DNA of 64,000 nucleotides from Symbiodinium kawagutii (lineage: Eukaryota; Sar; Dinophyceae; Suessiales; Symbiodiniaceae), in NCBI GenBank assembly GCA_009767595.1, contig VSDK01018159.1, forward strand, positions 114,093 through 178,092. Reading direction: 5' to 3'. Positions 1 through 10,489 of the stretch are shown here, in pieces (within the stretch, counting starts at the first letter, position 1; each line of letters opens with the position of its first letter). Made by a program: the position numbers and the translations under genes. Below the pieces are notes generated by a model. The model was not told where the DNA came from. It worked only from the letters and a program-made list of their open reading frames with translations, and did not search any database.

Positions 1-228
1 CAAGGCCTCTGGCTGGATGCCTTTGGCCCTGGCCAAAGTGTGGATTGCATCTGCAATAGGGCGCGCCGCACAAAGGCGCAAGTCCATCTCTTCATCCGCC
101 GCGAGCTGCCGATGCGTCCGGGCATCCAACCATATTGTCTTCAAATTCTGCTTCACAGTCTGGTATACTTCTTCTTTGCTCTTCATCCCTTCGAATATCC
201 TGTCTGGGAACAAGGCATCTTCGAAGGC
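1..228. repeat. Direct copy of 1195-1422 abutting the assembly gap
   Basis: The first 228 bases match 1195-1422 in the same orientation with about one difference (GATGCC versus GACGCC) and stop exactly at the run of Ns. The segment is part of the P-loop protein coding region. It is either a real partial tandem duplication or an assembly join between two copies. The gap position makes an assembly cause plausible. Confidence 0.9.
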
Positions 229-396
229 NNNNNNNNNNNNNNNNNNNNNNNNNNNNNNNNNNNNNNNNNNNNNNNNNNNNNNNNNNNNNNNNNNNNNNNN
301 NNNNNNNNNNNNNNNNNNNNNNNNNNNNNNNNNNNNNNNNNNNNNNNNNNNNNNNNNNNNNNNNNNNNNNNNNNNNNNNNNNNNNNNNNNNNNNNN
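229..396. other. Assembly gap (168 N)
   Basis: Run of Ns inside the minus-strand P-loop gene. The reading frame on the two sides cannot be joined from this sequence. Confidence 0.99.
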
Positions 397-1910
397 GAAG
401 AGCGGAAAATTTTGTGGGCATCCCTGAGCACGTCCGAATGGAAGAACATCAGCTTGGTCTTGTTCGCGGGCGGCAAAGCGTGCTCTGCGATGAAATCTTC
501 CACTGCTTGCTTGGCAGCAGTGTACATGGTAAGCGCACGCCCGGACAAAGCAATGGTCTGAGGTTTCTGATTGGCGCACATGCGATGCATCCAGCTGTGC
601 CATGAGCACATGAGATCGCTGCTAGCCTGGAAGAGCTGTTGCTCTTGCGGGTGAAGCTCTCGCATGACCCACACCTGCTTGAGGCGCTTCTGGAATCCAT
701 GCACCTTTGGCTGCACAATCTGCTCCACGACTTCAAGCTGCCCGGCAACCTTCAGCATGAACTGGTAGTCAGAGAGGGCGAAAGATCCGTTTCCGGTCGT
801 TGGACCATCATACTCTGCCTGAGTCCAAGTGTTGAGCTTGGTGATGGAAATGAAGTGGATGCCAGACTCACGGTCAGACATCTTGGTCTCAAAGGTATTC
901 GCAGCTTCATCGCTGCTGACGGCGCAGCGGCCATACTCCTTCAGGCAGTTGCGCACACCCCGGGTGGTGCTATCGGTTGCCAACACAGACCTGTCTTTGA
1001 ATTCATCTGCTGCCCCTGGAACTTCACAGAGCCACTCATCGGTGGTCTTGATCAAGGCCGACTTGCGCGTCGAGGATGGAGAGCCCACGATGATAGGACT
1101 ACCTGGGCTGATGAAATGCTGGACACGGCGATTGTGGCACAGGACTGTGCCGGGAGCTTCAAGAAAGCCAATGTTGCTTTCGACGCAGGCCAGCAAGGCC
1201 TCTGGCTGGACGCCTTTGGCCCTGGCCAAAGTGTGGATTGCATCTGCAATAGGGCGCGCCGCACAAAGGCGCAAGTCCATCTCTTCATCCGCCGCGAGCT
1301 GCCGATGCGTCCGGGCATCCAACCATATTGTCTTCAAATTCTGCTTCACAGTCTGGTATACTTCTTCTTTGCTCTTCATCCCTTCGAATATCCTGTCTGG
1401 GAACAAGGCATCTTCGAAGGCATCCTGATCTGACGCGCCTCGGATGAGAGCAAGAGAGGAGGGCAGAGGGTCCGGGATCATGTACCCTTCGGCAGACTCC
1501 TGAACCAGAGAATCTTCAAAGCATAGGCCACGCCGGTTTGGGCCAGATAATGGGTGTGACATTTCAGGGCTGCCTTGGCTGGACTCTTGCAGCGGCTGGC
1601 TTGGGGAAGGAGTTTGCGTAACTTGGCTTGGCTTCTCTTGGAAAAGGACCCCCTTGACATGAAGGGCGATGAGAAGGCTGTGAAAATAACAATCTCCAGC
1701 ATCGCGAACCCAATCCACAAGCATTGCTTGGGCACACCTTCCTTCAACAGCTGCGACCATGTCTTTCCATTTGGCCAGAGGGGCAGCACGAGCAGGACAT
1801 TGCACGCTGTTTTCCAAGCTGAGCGAAGACCTTGCTACGGAACAAGACTCTGCCACCATGTTTCGCATCACCTCATCCCCATCCTCATACAAACGCTGAA
1901 AAAGCCTCAC
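397..1910 (-). pseudogene. DUF3987-like P-loop protein, C-terminal part of a broken mobile-element gene
   Basis: The open minus-strand frame encodes about 500 residues. A short motif GSPSSTRKSALIK near 1050-1100 resembles the Walker A loop of DUF3987-type primase/helicase-like proteins (G-x-P-x-S-x-x-K-S), and the helical tail is compatible with that family. This is inference from motif shape. The frame stays open upstream of about 1910, but that part is an out-of-frame shadow of the ASCH-like segment. The true upstream coding sequence is in another frame because 22 bases are missing relative to the paralogous copy at 3.2-3.9 kb. The 3' end runs into the gap. It is probably a degenerate cargo or replication gene of a repeated element. 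Function unproven. Confidence 0.5.
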
Positions 1911-2379
1911 GGCCACCCCCGCTGACATGTGTGTGGGACATACTGCGGCGCATCTCTGCAAAGGCGCAGCAGGCGGCCTCGGCACTCTTCTCCGCCAATG
2001 GTCGGGAAGCCTTGCGTCTGTCTTGGCATGGGGACTTCCAAAGCCTGCGCCAAAGTGGCCCAAGTCCAGTTGAGTTGTCGGAGGTCATAAACCCGGGCGA
2101 CCTCAACGCTATCAAAAGAGCTCCCTTCGTCCAAGTAAGTTGCGAAGGCCTCGTGCAAGTCGTTGCTCATCAGGCGCAGACAATCAGACCCTTCTGATAT
2201 TGCTCGTCCTGTCACAGCGCTGCCTTTTAAAACTGCCAGCCCGTGCACTTGTCCAAATTTTTCCTTGGAAGGGCCAAACACCACGACCTTACCTTCAGCA
2301 GCAAACTTGAGTTGGTTGCAAGCCTTGCCCTTGTACCTCTGGACTTCGATCCATTTCTTCCCTGATGCCAAGGCATCAG
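1826..2379. repeat. Segmental duplicate of 3207-3781
   Basis: This roughly 555-bp stretch matches 3207-3781 at high identity in the same orientation. It differs mainly by a replacement (33 bases in the other copy, 11 here) that breaks the frame. Homology ends at GATGCCAAGGCATCA on the right, where the two copies diverge completely. Confidence 0.9.
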
Positions 2380-2392
2380 GTCCAAGCCTCAC
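1907..2392 (-). pseudogene. ASCH/PUA-like domain, frameshifted copy
   Basis: About 160 residues almost identical to the protein at 3151-4011, starting at DALASGKKWIEVQRYKG. The pattern (L-x-S/A-G-x-K-x-x-E-x-Q/R, then a V-x-V-F strand and G-Q-V-H-G) resembles an ASCH/PUA RNA-binding fold. That assignment rests on motif shape only. It ends in a false C-terminus (TCQRGWP) because only 11 bases stand where the sister copy has 33, near 1912. That 22-base difference shifts the frame before the P-loop region. The intact sister copy reads through this point, so the ancestral gene was probably an ASCH-like plus P-loop fusion. Confidence 0.5.
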
Positions 2393-2738
2393 ACACTAGG
2401 ACCTTGCTGGGGCTGACACTCTCCAAGCTTTCCCCATAGTCTGGCGCGCGTTCCTCTTCAATCTCAGCCATACCTTCTTTGGCGAGCGGCGGATTGCCTG
2501 TCTCTTTGACCTCCAAATCTTTGGGAGAGGAATCTTGCATTGCATGGACCTCTGGGCTTGCATTGCAGGCTCCTTCCATTGCAGGCGGCGCAGCCACCAC
2601 TGGAATCTTATCTTCCTCTTCCTCCGCGCCTTTCACATGCCCACAGTCTGGGACTGAACTCTCCTTCTCGCAGGGGTCCTGGTTTGAGATCTCTGGCTGG
2701 CCGTTGTCTCCGCAAGTATTTTGCTGGTCAACATCCAT
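2376..2738 (-). CDS. Acidic N-terminal exon, unknown function
   Basis: About 120 residues beginning MDVDQQNTCG. It is rich in Glu, Asp, Ser and Pro, with no recognisable fold. The ATG at 2738-2736 is the first solid start. The upstream part of the frame has no ATG of its own. It lies directly upstream (minus strand) of the ASCH-like segment and overlaps it by a few bases in another frame, so it is probably the leader exon of the same element gene. Acidic leaders also occur in the genes at 31.6, 43.9 and 46.9 kb. Confidence 0.4.
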   Translation of the reverse strand: MDVDQQNTCGDNGQPEISNQDPCEKESSVPDCGHVKGAEEEEDKIPVVAAPPAMEGACNASPEVHAMQDSSPKDLEVKETGNPPLAKEGMAEIEEERAPDYGESLESVSPSKVLVCEAWT

Positions 2739-2836
2739 GATCACGATCAAGCCACTATCTCGGACAATCCCCCGGGGAGTTGCTCGCAAGAAAGCTCTTA
2801 ATGCAGCTTAAGCCCAAAAAACATACGGGCCACTGA

Positions 2837-2857
2837 GACACACACACACACACACGC
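2837..2857. repeat. (AC)n microsatellite
   Basis: Short CA/AC dinucleotide run in the non-coding stretch 2800-3150, which otherwise holds nothing I recognise. Confidence 0.9.
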
Positions 2858-3150
2858 GCCAACTCATTGTAGCAAACATTTGTTCAAAGCACAGGTGTTG
2901 ACACAATCAACTATATATACATCCAAAAATATCTAAATAAGCTTGAGTCCTGGGGTTCCCGACCTGGCGCCAGCCGTCGCCGCACAAGTAGCCGCGCACC
3001 CTGGGCAGCCTGCATTCAACTTACCGTTGCATGCTGCCCCGCAACCTCTTCCTGTCTGATGAAACACGCTAACAGTGACTAATACCGAGTCTGGTTGACT
3101 GCAAGCCTTTTTTTTCTTCCTTGCGAAGTAGGTTCAGGGTGGCATGGGTA

Positions 3151-4011
3151 TTAAAGAAAATTTGCGTCACCGCCAGCAGCTTCTTGCTTGGCAGATTGAC
3201 TGGTCAATGAAGACCTTGCTACGGCACAAGACTCTGCCACCATGTTTCGCATCACCTCATCCCCATCCTCATACAAACGCTGAAAAAGCCTCATGGCATC
3301 ATCACATTGCTCGCTCCGACCCTGCAGCTGACATGTGTCTGGGACATACTGTGGCGCATCTCTGCAAAGGCGCAGCAGGCGGCCTCGGCACTCTTCTCCG
3401 CCAATGGTCGGGAAGCCTTGCGTCTGTCTTGGCATGGGGACTTCCAAAGCCTGCGCCAAAGTGGCCCAAGTCCAGTTGAGTTGTCGGAGGTCATAAACCC
3501 GGGCGACCTCAACGCTATCAAAAGAGCTCCCTTCGTCCAAGTAAGTTGCGAAAGCCTCGTGCAAGTCGTTGCTCATCAGGCGCAGACAATCAGACCCTTC
3601 TGATATTGGTCGTCCTGTCAGAGCGCTGCCTTTTAAAACTGCCAGCCCGTGCACTTGTCCAAATTTTTCCTTGGAAGGGCCAAACACCACGACCTTACCT
3701 TCAGCAGCAAACTTGAGTTGGTTGCAAGCCTTGCCCTTGTACCTCTGGACTTCGATCCATTTCTTCCCTGATGCCAAGGCATCACTCCACAATGGTAGCA
3801 AAAGTCGTCGAAACACAACTGCCGGGCCACTTTTCTGCACTGGCAGGGGCGCGGAAATGGCTTGGTCCACTTGGCCGCCAGCCGGCAGCAATGCATCCGC
3901 AAAGCATCGGCCTCGCCTATCCATGGTAGGGTTCAAACCTTGCCCCTTGGGCTGCAGAAACGGCTGGCTGATCTGTTGCAAAACTTCGAGCCGCTGCACC
4001 TCGTCCTGCAA
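3151..4011 (-). CDS. ASCH/PUA-like domain protein with linker, intact copy
   Basis: 286-residue open frame. Residues about 1-60 are an N-terminal region (PLPVQKSGPAVVFRRLLLPLW). Residues about 75-210 are the ASCH-like domain, with the LASGKKWIEVQ core and the following strands. The tail (MRLFQRLYEDGDEVMRNMV) in the sister locus continues into the P-loop region. This copy therefore shows the correct frame across the point broken at 1.9 kb. After this tail it ends in an unrelated sequence (DANFL, stop), so the P-loop half is missing. A third, diverged relative lies at 16742-17182. An RNA- or nucleotide-binding role would fit ASCH families, but this is inference. Confidence 0.5.
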   Translation of the reverse strand: MQDEVQRLEVLQQISQPFLQPKGQGLNPTMDRRGRCFADALLPAGGQVDQAISAPLPVQKSGPAVVFRRLLLPLWSDALASGKKWIEVQRYKGKACNQLKFAAEGKVVVFGPSKEKFGQVHGLAVLKGSALTGRPISEGSDCLRLMSNDLHEAFATYLDEGSSFDSVEVARVYDLRQLNWTWATLAQALEVPMPRQTQGFPTIGGEECRGRLLRLCRDAPQYVPDTCQLQGRSEQCDDAMRLFQRLYEDGDEVMRNMVAESCAVARSSLTSQSAKQEAAGGDANFL

Positions 4012-4175
4012 CGTAGCTAAGTAAATCAGGATCCAGAAACTTGGAAAAGAACTTGGAAAAGGTAACCTCTAAGTTTAAGCGCCCTATTCGCCGGTACGTT
4101 GATGTCCGGAGGTTTCAACTTACAACGTGTCTCCTGAAAGGAATAGCTGAAATGGAGGGTTCAACGAAAACAGTT

Positions 4176-6732
4176 CTATAAAAACAGAACAGCTGTCGTT
4201 CCGGTACGCATCTCAACAACATGGCATTCAAAGCGACTGCGAACGCATCTCAACAACCACGCCCCGCCCACCTTGGAAGAGCTGAGGGCCACAAGCAGCA
4301 AGGAGTCGAGAGACTCTTTGAGCAAAGCATCGTGCTTGCACCAGCCAGGGAGGCTTGGTCCCTGAAAATGTTGAATGTTGACCCGCAGGTAGGCCAAATT
4401 GGCAAGTACTGAAAACCACTCTTCCGACATGCCCCGAGCCTGCGAAGAGAAAATATTGAGTACTGTAGCCCATAGGCGCTCCACGGGCACAGTTCCAGAA
4501 TGCATGGGGAGGCCAGCTGCAATCATGGCCAACGCTGCCCGCCGCCACATCCACAAGCCTTTCAAACGCGTTTTGTTCAACAATCGTTTGTAATGTAAAC
4601 GAACCTTGGCTGTCATGATGGAACGGGGTGCCCTCACCACTCTCCTGGATTTGTGGCTGCGCAAAATTCTCCTTCGTCTGGACCGGGAGGAAGCGACGGC
4701 TCTGCGGCCCGATGAATACCATTTCCGAATCCTCTTGATTTCAGAAACAAAATCTTTCTTGTGTAGATAGTTGAAGAAGCCAGCATTGTCATGCAGTTCC
4801 ACCCCCATTCTGCGGGCCATCCTTGCCACCGTTCCACGGGGAGGCATTGCGCCAAACAACTGCACCCACACGGGATGTTGCAAGACATTGGGCGCTCTCA
4901 GGAAATCTTGTAAAAGATTCCGGCTCTCCTCATCTCCCCGCAGCCGTTCCTCCCATGCACTGACATTCAACGCCACGCCAGATTGCAACAATTGGCAAGC
5001 TTGGTCTGTGAGCAGGACGCAATCATCCAGCTCTGCTTGCGCAGTAGCATTGGGCAAGGGGGCGCTCAATCGATTGATGCAATCTGTGTGATCAAAATAT
5101 ATATCTGCAAAATCTTGCCCTCGGTTCGGCAGCACTTTTCGCAAATTGATCAGCTCATGCATGGGCTCTCCAGTGACCACTGTGCGTTCCTCAGGTAACT
5201 CCAACCTGCGTATCTTGTCCACATCACCCTTGCTGGTGCCGCCAATGGCAATCACTTGCTGCTCCAATCATATCTTGTCGTAGACCAAACGGCTTCAGCA
5301 AACTTCCATCTGTCCCACACCAGCCAATGATGCATGAAAATGGGTACTCACGCGCACCAGCCGAATTCAGACGGTAGACTCTGGAAGCAATGTCGTAATG
5401 GCCATCTCCGCGAATGACTGACAAGTTATACAAGGACTGCCGTTTCATCATGACATCAACTTGCTTTTGAAGAAAACCAGAGAACGCCTTGGTTGCGATC
5501 AGCCTTAACTCATCGGCCGTGGGCACTGCGAGCGCTAAGGCGCCCATACTGGTCAGACTCAGAGCACTTTGCCCACGAAGCATGTGACTCAAGGCTGAAG
5601 CTGACATCAATTTGAAAAGGCTTCTCCGCACTGCCCGGAGGTTGAAAGTCCCATAAAGGGACTGCAAAAGTTTCAGCAGATAGTGGCGAGTCATGAAGCG
5701 CTTCCTTTTGCCATGTTGTGGGCCTTCATAGCAGACCGCATCAGGAAATTCACGGAGCACATCTTCTGTGGACGGTTTGAAGCTCCTGGGTTGTCCAAGT
5801 CTTTGACATGTTTCACACCGTCTCAGTCGCACATCCAGAATCAGCGGCACAGGGATGTCCAGCAAGAAGGTAGGCTCTTGAGTTCGCGCTCTTGGGGCCA
5901 GAACGTGCCCAGGGCACGCGGACAAGTGTTTCCGAGCAGCAGTGGAAAGGACGATGTGAACGGAAGAACCGCCTGGAAGAGGAGGCGAATAATCTGGCAG
6001 CGCCACATCACTGCAGGAGGCAGCCACCTGCCTCATCTTCTGCCAGGATTCATACACATCAGATGTCACTGTGAGGTTGGTCGGCTCCACCCGTAGACGC
6101 CTCAGGTAGACTGAATGCCTGTGAAAACCCGCCACTTGCCAACCCAAAGACACCTCCTCCAATTGGCTACATAAACAAGTGCTTGCACGGCGCCTGTCCA
6201 ACACAGAATCTGCTCCGGCTGGTGGCCTCTGATGTTGTGTGGGCACTATCGGCACCACATGGCAATGATGCAAATTCCTGCGCTGAAAAACATCGACGAT
6301 CAAGACTGGCTGCCCCTGGAGCTGCGCAGTCAAGCCCGTCGCAGGGAAGATTTCGCCAGGCACCAGCGGTGCAGCGGCGCAAGAACCAAAAAGGGTCGTG
6401 GCCTCCAATGACCTCAGCACTGACAATGTCCGACCCGCCAGCATCCTGCGCGCATGACCATCAGTCTCACGCATACGCTTGTTGGAAGCAGTGCATTGTT
6501 GGGCCCCATCGCCACTGGATTGGTCAAGGCAACTTCTTTTCAAAGGAGCAGTCCCCCGGGGAGCTGCAACAATGGAACTTGCGCTGTCCTGCGCCAAGGA
6601 GGCCTTGACTCCAGAACTTTTGGCGAAACGCTTCGGCCTCGCATTCCGGAAGGCCCTTTCGCAATTGAGTCGCAGGCTGCTGCTGTCCCGCTGGAATCGC
6701 CTGCACTTCCATCGCTTGACGGAAGCCACCAT
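4176..6732 (-). pseudogene. Putative DDE-type transposase gene, split by a frameshift near 5.25 kb
   Basis: Two overlapping minus-strand frames, 6732-5224 and 5267-4176, read as one protein of about 860 residues if the frame is shifted once between 5267 and 5224. The N-terminal half carries a Cys pair (CETCQRL) after a hydrophobic strand. It then has an RGDGHYDIAS segment and a GWCGTDGSLLKP strand, which look like the first catalytic Asp region of RNase H-fold transposases. The C-terminal half has YFDHTDCINRL (possible second Asp) and a terminal GTVPVERLWATV helix reminiscent of transposase C-termini with a catalytic Glu. The family is not identified and the catalytic residues are guesses. 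The start was taken at the ATG at 6732 because the two codons upstream are not ATG. A spliced intron instead of a frameshift is possible. I found no terminal repeats around it. Confidence 0.45.
6548..6568. repeat. 21-bp GC-rich word, copy 1 (copy 2 at 7306-7326)
   Basis: The word reads GCAGTCCCCCGGGG followed by AGCTGCA and is repeated identically at 7306-7326. A shortened relative (TCCCCCGGGGAGTTGC) occurs at 2768-2783. The centre CCCCGGGG is palindromic. Confidence 0.8.
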
Positions 6733-6739
6733 TACCACA

Positions 6740-9700
6740 AAAGTGTCAGAAGTGTCCTCATTGAATTGGCAATGCTCCTGGTATGGAATGAAAATTTTGC
6801 GTGTCGTGCGCAGGTGTCAGAGGGGTCACTTCTTCACGGCCACTTCTGTTCCTACAATAACCACTTTGAAGTCTCCAAGGCAAGGGGTCTTGATGGATAT
6901 TGATGCATGTATTCATTTGACGTGCTTGACCTTGAGCCGTGTTAGCTGGCACATCTGCAATTGGAGGGGTCATCACCATCACGTTCATGCCAGATCGAGT
7001 GCTAAATTTGTTTCAGAATTCCCAAGCGTGTGTCTGCAACTTGCTTCAGACATGTCCGACATGTGAAGCCGGGTAGGAAGTCACGCCTGACGGCAGCCCG
7101 CTGCGATGACAAATGCGAATGCACCTGCATTCGCGCTGGCAAATGCAATTGGCTATCACAAGAAGACCGTCTCAATGCCAGCAAGAAACCAAACGTATAT
7201 CTGCATGGGAACATAAACGGGGATAATTTTCAACCGGAAACGCGTGCGCTTGCTGCATTGCAATGTTCAACCGGAAACGTCTTTGTTGCAATCTTTTGTT
7301 GAAGTGCAGTCCCCCGGGGAGCTGCATGACACAATCATTTTAAAGCTGAAGTTTTCCAAGACCATGGCGACAGCGCCTGTATCATGTTCCGTATTCCTGA
7401 CCTCTTCATGGTATGGGTCCCTGCCACGGCTATTTGCAACATTTTGGAGCCTTACTTACTGTGGCATTTGCAACATTCAGGAGCCTTACACTTCCATTTG
7501 CAGGCTATTTGCAGCATTTGGGAGCTTGAGCCCTCCATTCTCAATCATGGTTCCAATGATGGTTAGTGAACTAATAGTGGTTGATCAAAAGTTTCGAAGG
7601 ACGCATTACATATCATCATATGGGACCTCAGGCAGGTTGAACAACTTGTTTCTTTTCTCTGCATCTTTTCCGTCGGCAAGATCGCTTCCAAGATTGTGTA
7701 AGCACTTCCATATCGAATTTTGCGTATGCCTGTTGGTCAATACTCTGTAATCGAATTGGTCATCCAAGGGGTAAAGCAGAACAGCGTGTTGAAAACAAAT
7801 TGCCCACCCAAGAAAATAATTTTATGGGAAGGTTTCTTAGGGGTACGAAAAATCGTCAAATCTTCGCCTGTTCATCATTCTAAGCGTGGATTTCTGGCCA
7901 TCCCCTGCGGATGTAGTCATTTCTTGCACTAGCCCATGCCCAAGTCCCATCTCCCCAGCAAGGGGACAGATCTTTCCTGGGCATTCAGACGTGGTAGGCA
8001 GCGATCGGCAAGTTGATCTGGTCATTGAGGGCCTTGATGATGTCCAGGTAAGGCCTGGGTTTGGTTTGGCTTGCCGAGCTCTGCCATTGGATCGACGACT
8101 AGCTCGACAATCTCTTAGAGAAAGCCTCATCCATATCAGTGTGGCACCCTCAAAGCTTGTGAAGTTGGGTCAGTTCACTAGGGCAACTAAAATTGTAGTA
8201 GATATGACTATATACTTAGCTGGGTTATAAGCCAACTTATAACCGGGGGGGTGCCACTCTGTAGAGGACCTGGCTGTTGCTTCCACGTTCGTATTTGAAT
8301 ATCCTTGAACCCTTTGAGTCTTGTTCAATGGTGGCTATTCTTCAGGCCTTTTGAGGCTCACTGAGCAGGAAAGCAATGACGCAGTGTATACTGCATCGCT
8401 GTTTGAAATCAATATCCGTCAGGAACCATTACAATTGACCGTTTCCGCTTGCAATCAGCTACTGGTAGACTTTCGCTGTTTGTCCAGATTTGGTGGCCAT
8501 GACCTGGTTTCGTTCATGGCCATTTTCTCCGCCAACGCTGCAGTTGGCAGGATCTAGCGGCAATGATTCAATCGGCTCTGTCCCGCAGGCACAGTGCCGC
8601 AAGAATCGCCGCTTTGCAACTGGGAATTCTTGTGAACACAATGTCATCCCAGGTAGTTGCTTAACCATTCATGTTGGTTACTATCCCCTATTCTCAACCA
8701 TTAAAATGATTCAAAGCAATAGCTGTTTAATTAAGCGCTATTGCTGGCTATCATCCCTTATCATTAACCACTATGATATGAGAATCAAACCACCAACCAT
8801 ACCAACCAGTCAAATGATTCATGAAGCAACGTCACGCTTGCGGGCCGCAGCCAAGCACCCGATCCCTTCGCCCCCTCCATGTCCAGCGGCATGGCTGGCT
8901 TCACCATGAGGATGTCCGCGCCTTCCGGCTCATCCGGGTGAGCCTGCGCAGACGTTCTCCGAGGTCAGGAGGGTCGAAATCTTTCCGGGCAAGCAGTGCC
9001 ATGGCAACAATGACTTGGAGATAAACAAGCTAAGCAATGAGCTCGTTGGATCAGATGGAGATAAACAAGTGGAGAATCCACTGGAGATAAGCAGCCTGAT
9101 ACTCGACTGAGGATGAGGAAATATTTTGTTTGCATCTATTGGGTGATCTTTTGCATCTATTGGGTGAACAGCAAGAAAATCAGCGGTTGAATCTTAGAAA
9201 TCTAGTGCTGGAGTATGCTGTGGCGAATCCCCCTCAAAATGGCAAGTGCTTTCTGAAATCGCATGTGAATGGCGCCCTTGGTGAAGATTACTTTCCTAAA
9301 ACGCATCCTGAGAACCCCAAATGGATTCCCAGCTTAGTATGGGGACAACCCGGCGCCCCGGTATTTCTAGGCTATCCCAGCATCCCCAAGCGGCTGAGGA
9401 GCTGCAACGACGGCTCCTGCCTCAAGCAATGCTTCCTTGTAGTTGGCCTCAAACGATGCAGCAGGCGCTGGAGAATTAGCTGCGGACTTCTCCAGCCGCA
9501 CCGTAAACTTATTGGCTCTTGTGAATTGATCATCCCCAAGAAACCCAGCTTTTGATCAGCAACCCCTGCTCCGCACATGTTCGTGTTCCTTTGGATTCTG
9601 GCATTTCACCAACTGCAAAAAAGCAATTTTCGGATGTTCCCCCAATAAAAAGAGACATGTAGCACAAGGTATACATAGCTATCCCCGGTGCTTGTCTTGC

Positions 9701-10190
9701 CCCCTCACTGATTGTTGGTTCTGGGCCACCCACAAGCCTCAACCCACCAGCACCTGACCGCCCTCAGGCTGACACTGGATCCTGTTGGTAGGTCTCCTTC
9801 CCCTTGGGGACCTGGAAATGTGTGGCATAGCCGCGGCGCGCCCTGAAGTCATGGTTCAAAATGGGTTTTCACCCTCAAAATATGGGTTGGAACCTGTAAA
9901 AATGATGGGTTGAGATGATTTCAGCATCATGAGGGTGATCTTTTCGAACATTCTCCTGTGCTTCGGCTACCCATGGACAAAACAAACGGGTCAATGATGG
10001 CAACAATTTGAGAAAAGGTTTCGGGGGCTGTGGGGTGATGCTGGAACTTGGTGCTCACGGAGTTGCTACTGTTACCCCAAGGCTGTGAGGCCCACAGTTT
10101 CTGCTGCAGCCTAATGCCTTGTAATCATCCAACAAGACTCTCCTGATAACCCAGGAACTGATCCCATGGCCACGAGTTCAATCTAACACC
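6740..10190. other. No gene recognised; scattered short repeats
   Basis: No frame here resembles a known protein. Visible structure is limited to short direct repeats: CAACCGGAAACG at about 7231 and 7269, a paired TTTGCATCTATTGGGTGA at about 9130-9165, and a 21-base word around TTAGAAATCTAGTG shared by 9187-9207 and 10567-10587. A homopolymer-rich, AT-leaning region with no coding signature. Confidence 0.6.
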
Positions 10191-10200
10191 ACCAATCGCA

Positions 10201-10485
10201 ACCTTACCGGGGCACACCAAGGGAGCATCACATAAGCTCAACATCTGACCCATGGAAGCTAACATAGACACAACATCTCCTCTTAAACCCATCCCGAGGC
10301 CTGCCCCGGTAAAAGCCTACCGGAAGAACCTTACCGGGGCACACCAACGGAGCATCACATAAGCTCAACATCTGACCCATGGAAGCTAACATAGACACAA
10401 CATCTCCTCTTAAACCCATCCCGAGGCCTGCCCCGGTAAAAGCCTACCGGAAGAACCTTACCGGGGCACACCAATGGAGCACCAC
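10201..10485. repeat. 127-bp tandem repeat, about 2.2 copies
   Basis: The word ACCTTACCGGGGCACACCA starts at 10201, 10328 and 10455, giving an exact 127-bp period. The two full copies are nearly identical. Each unit also contains CCCCGGTAAAAG, partly complementary to CTTACCGGGG, so units can fold. Confidence 0.95.
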
Positions 10486-10489
10486 ACAT

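Noticed and set aside
6183-6903. Plus-strand frames over the transposase-like gene
   Set aside because: Opposite-strand shadows; the minus strand has the coherent motifs.
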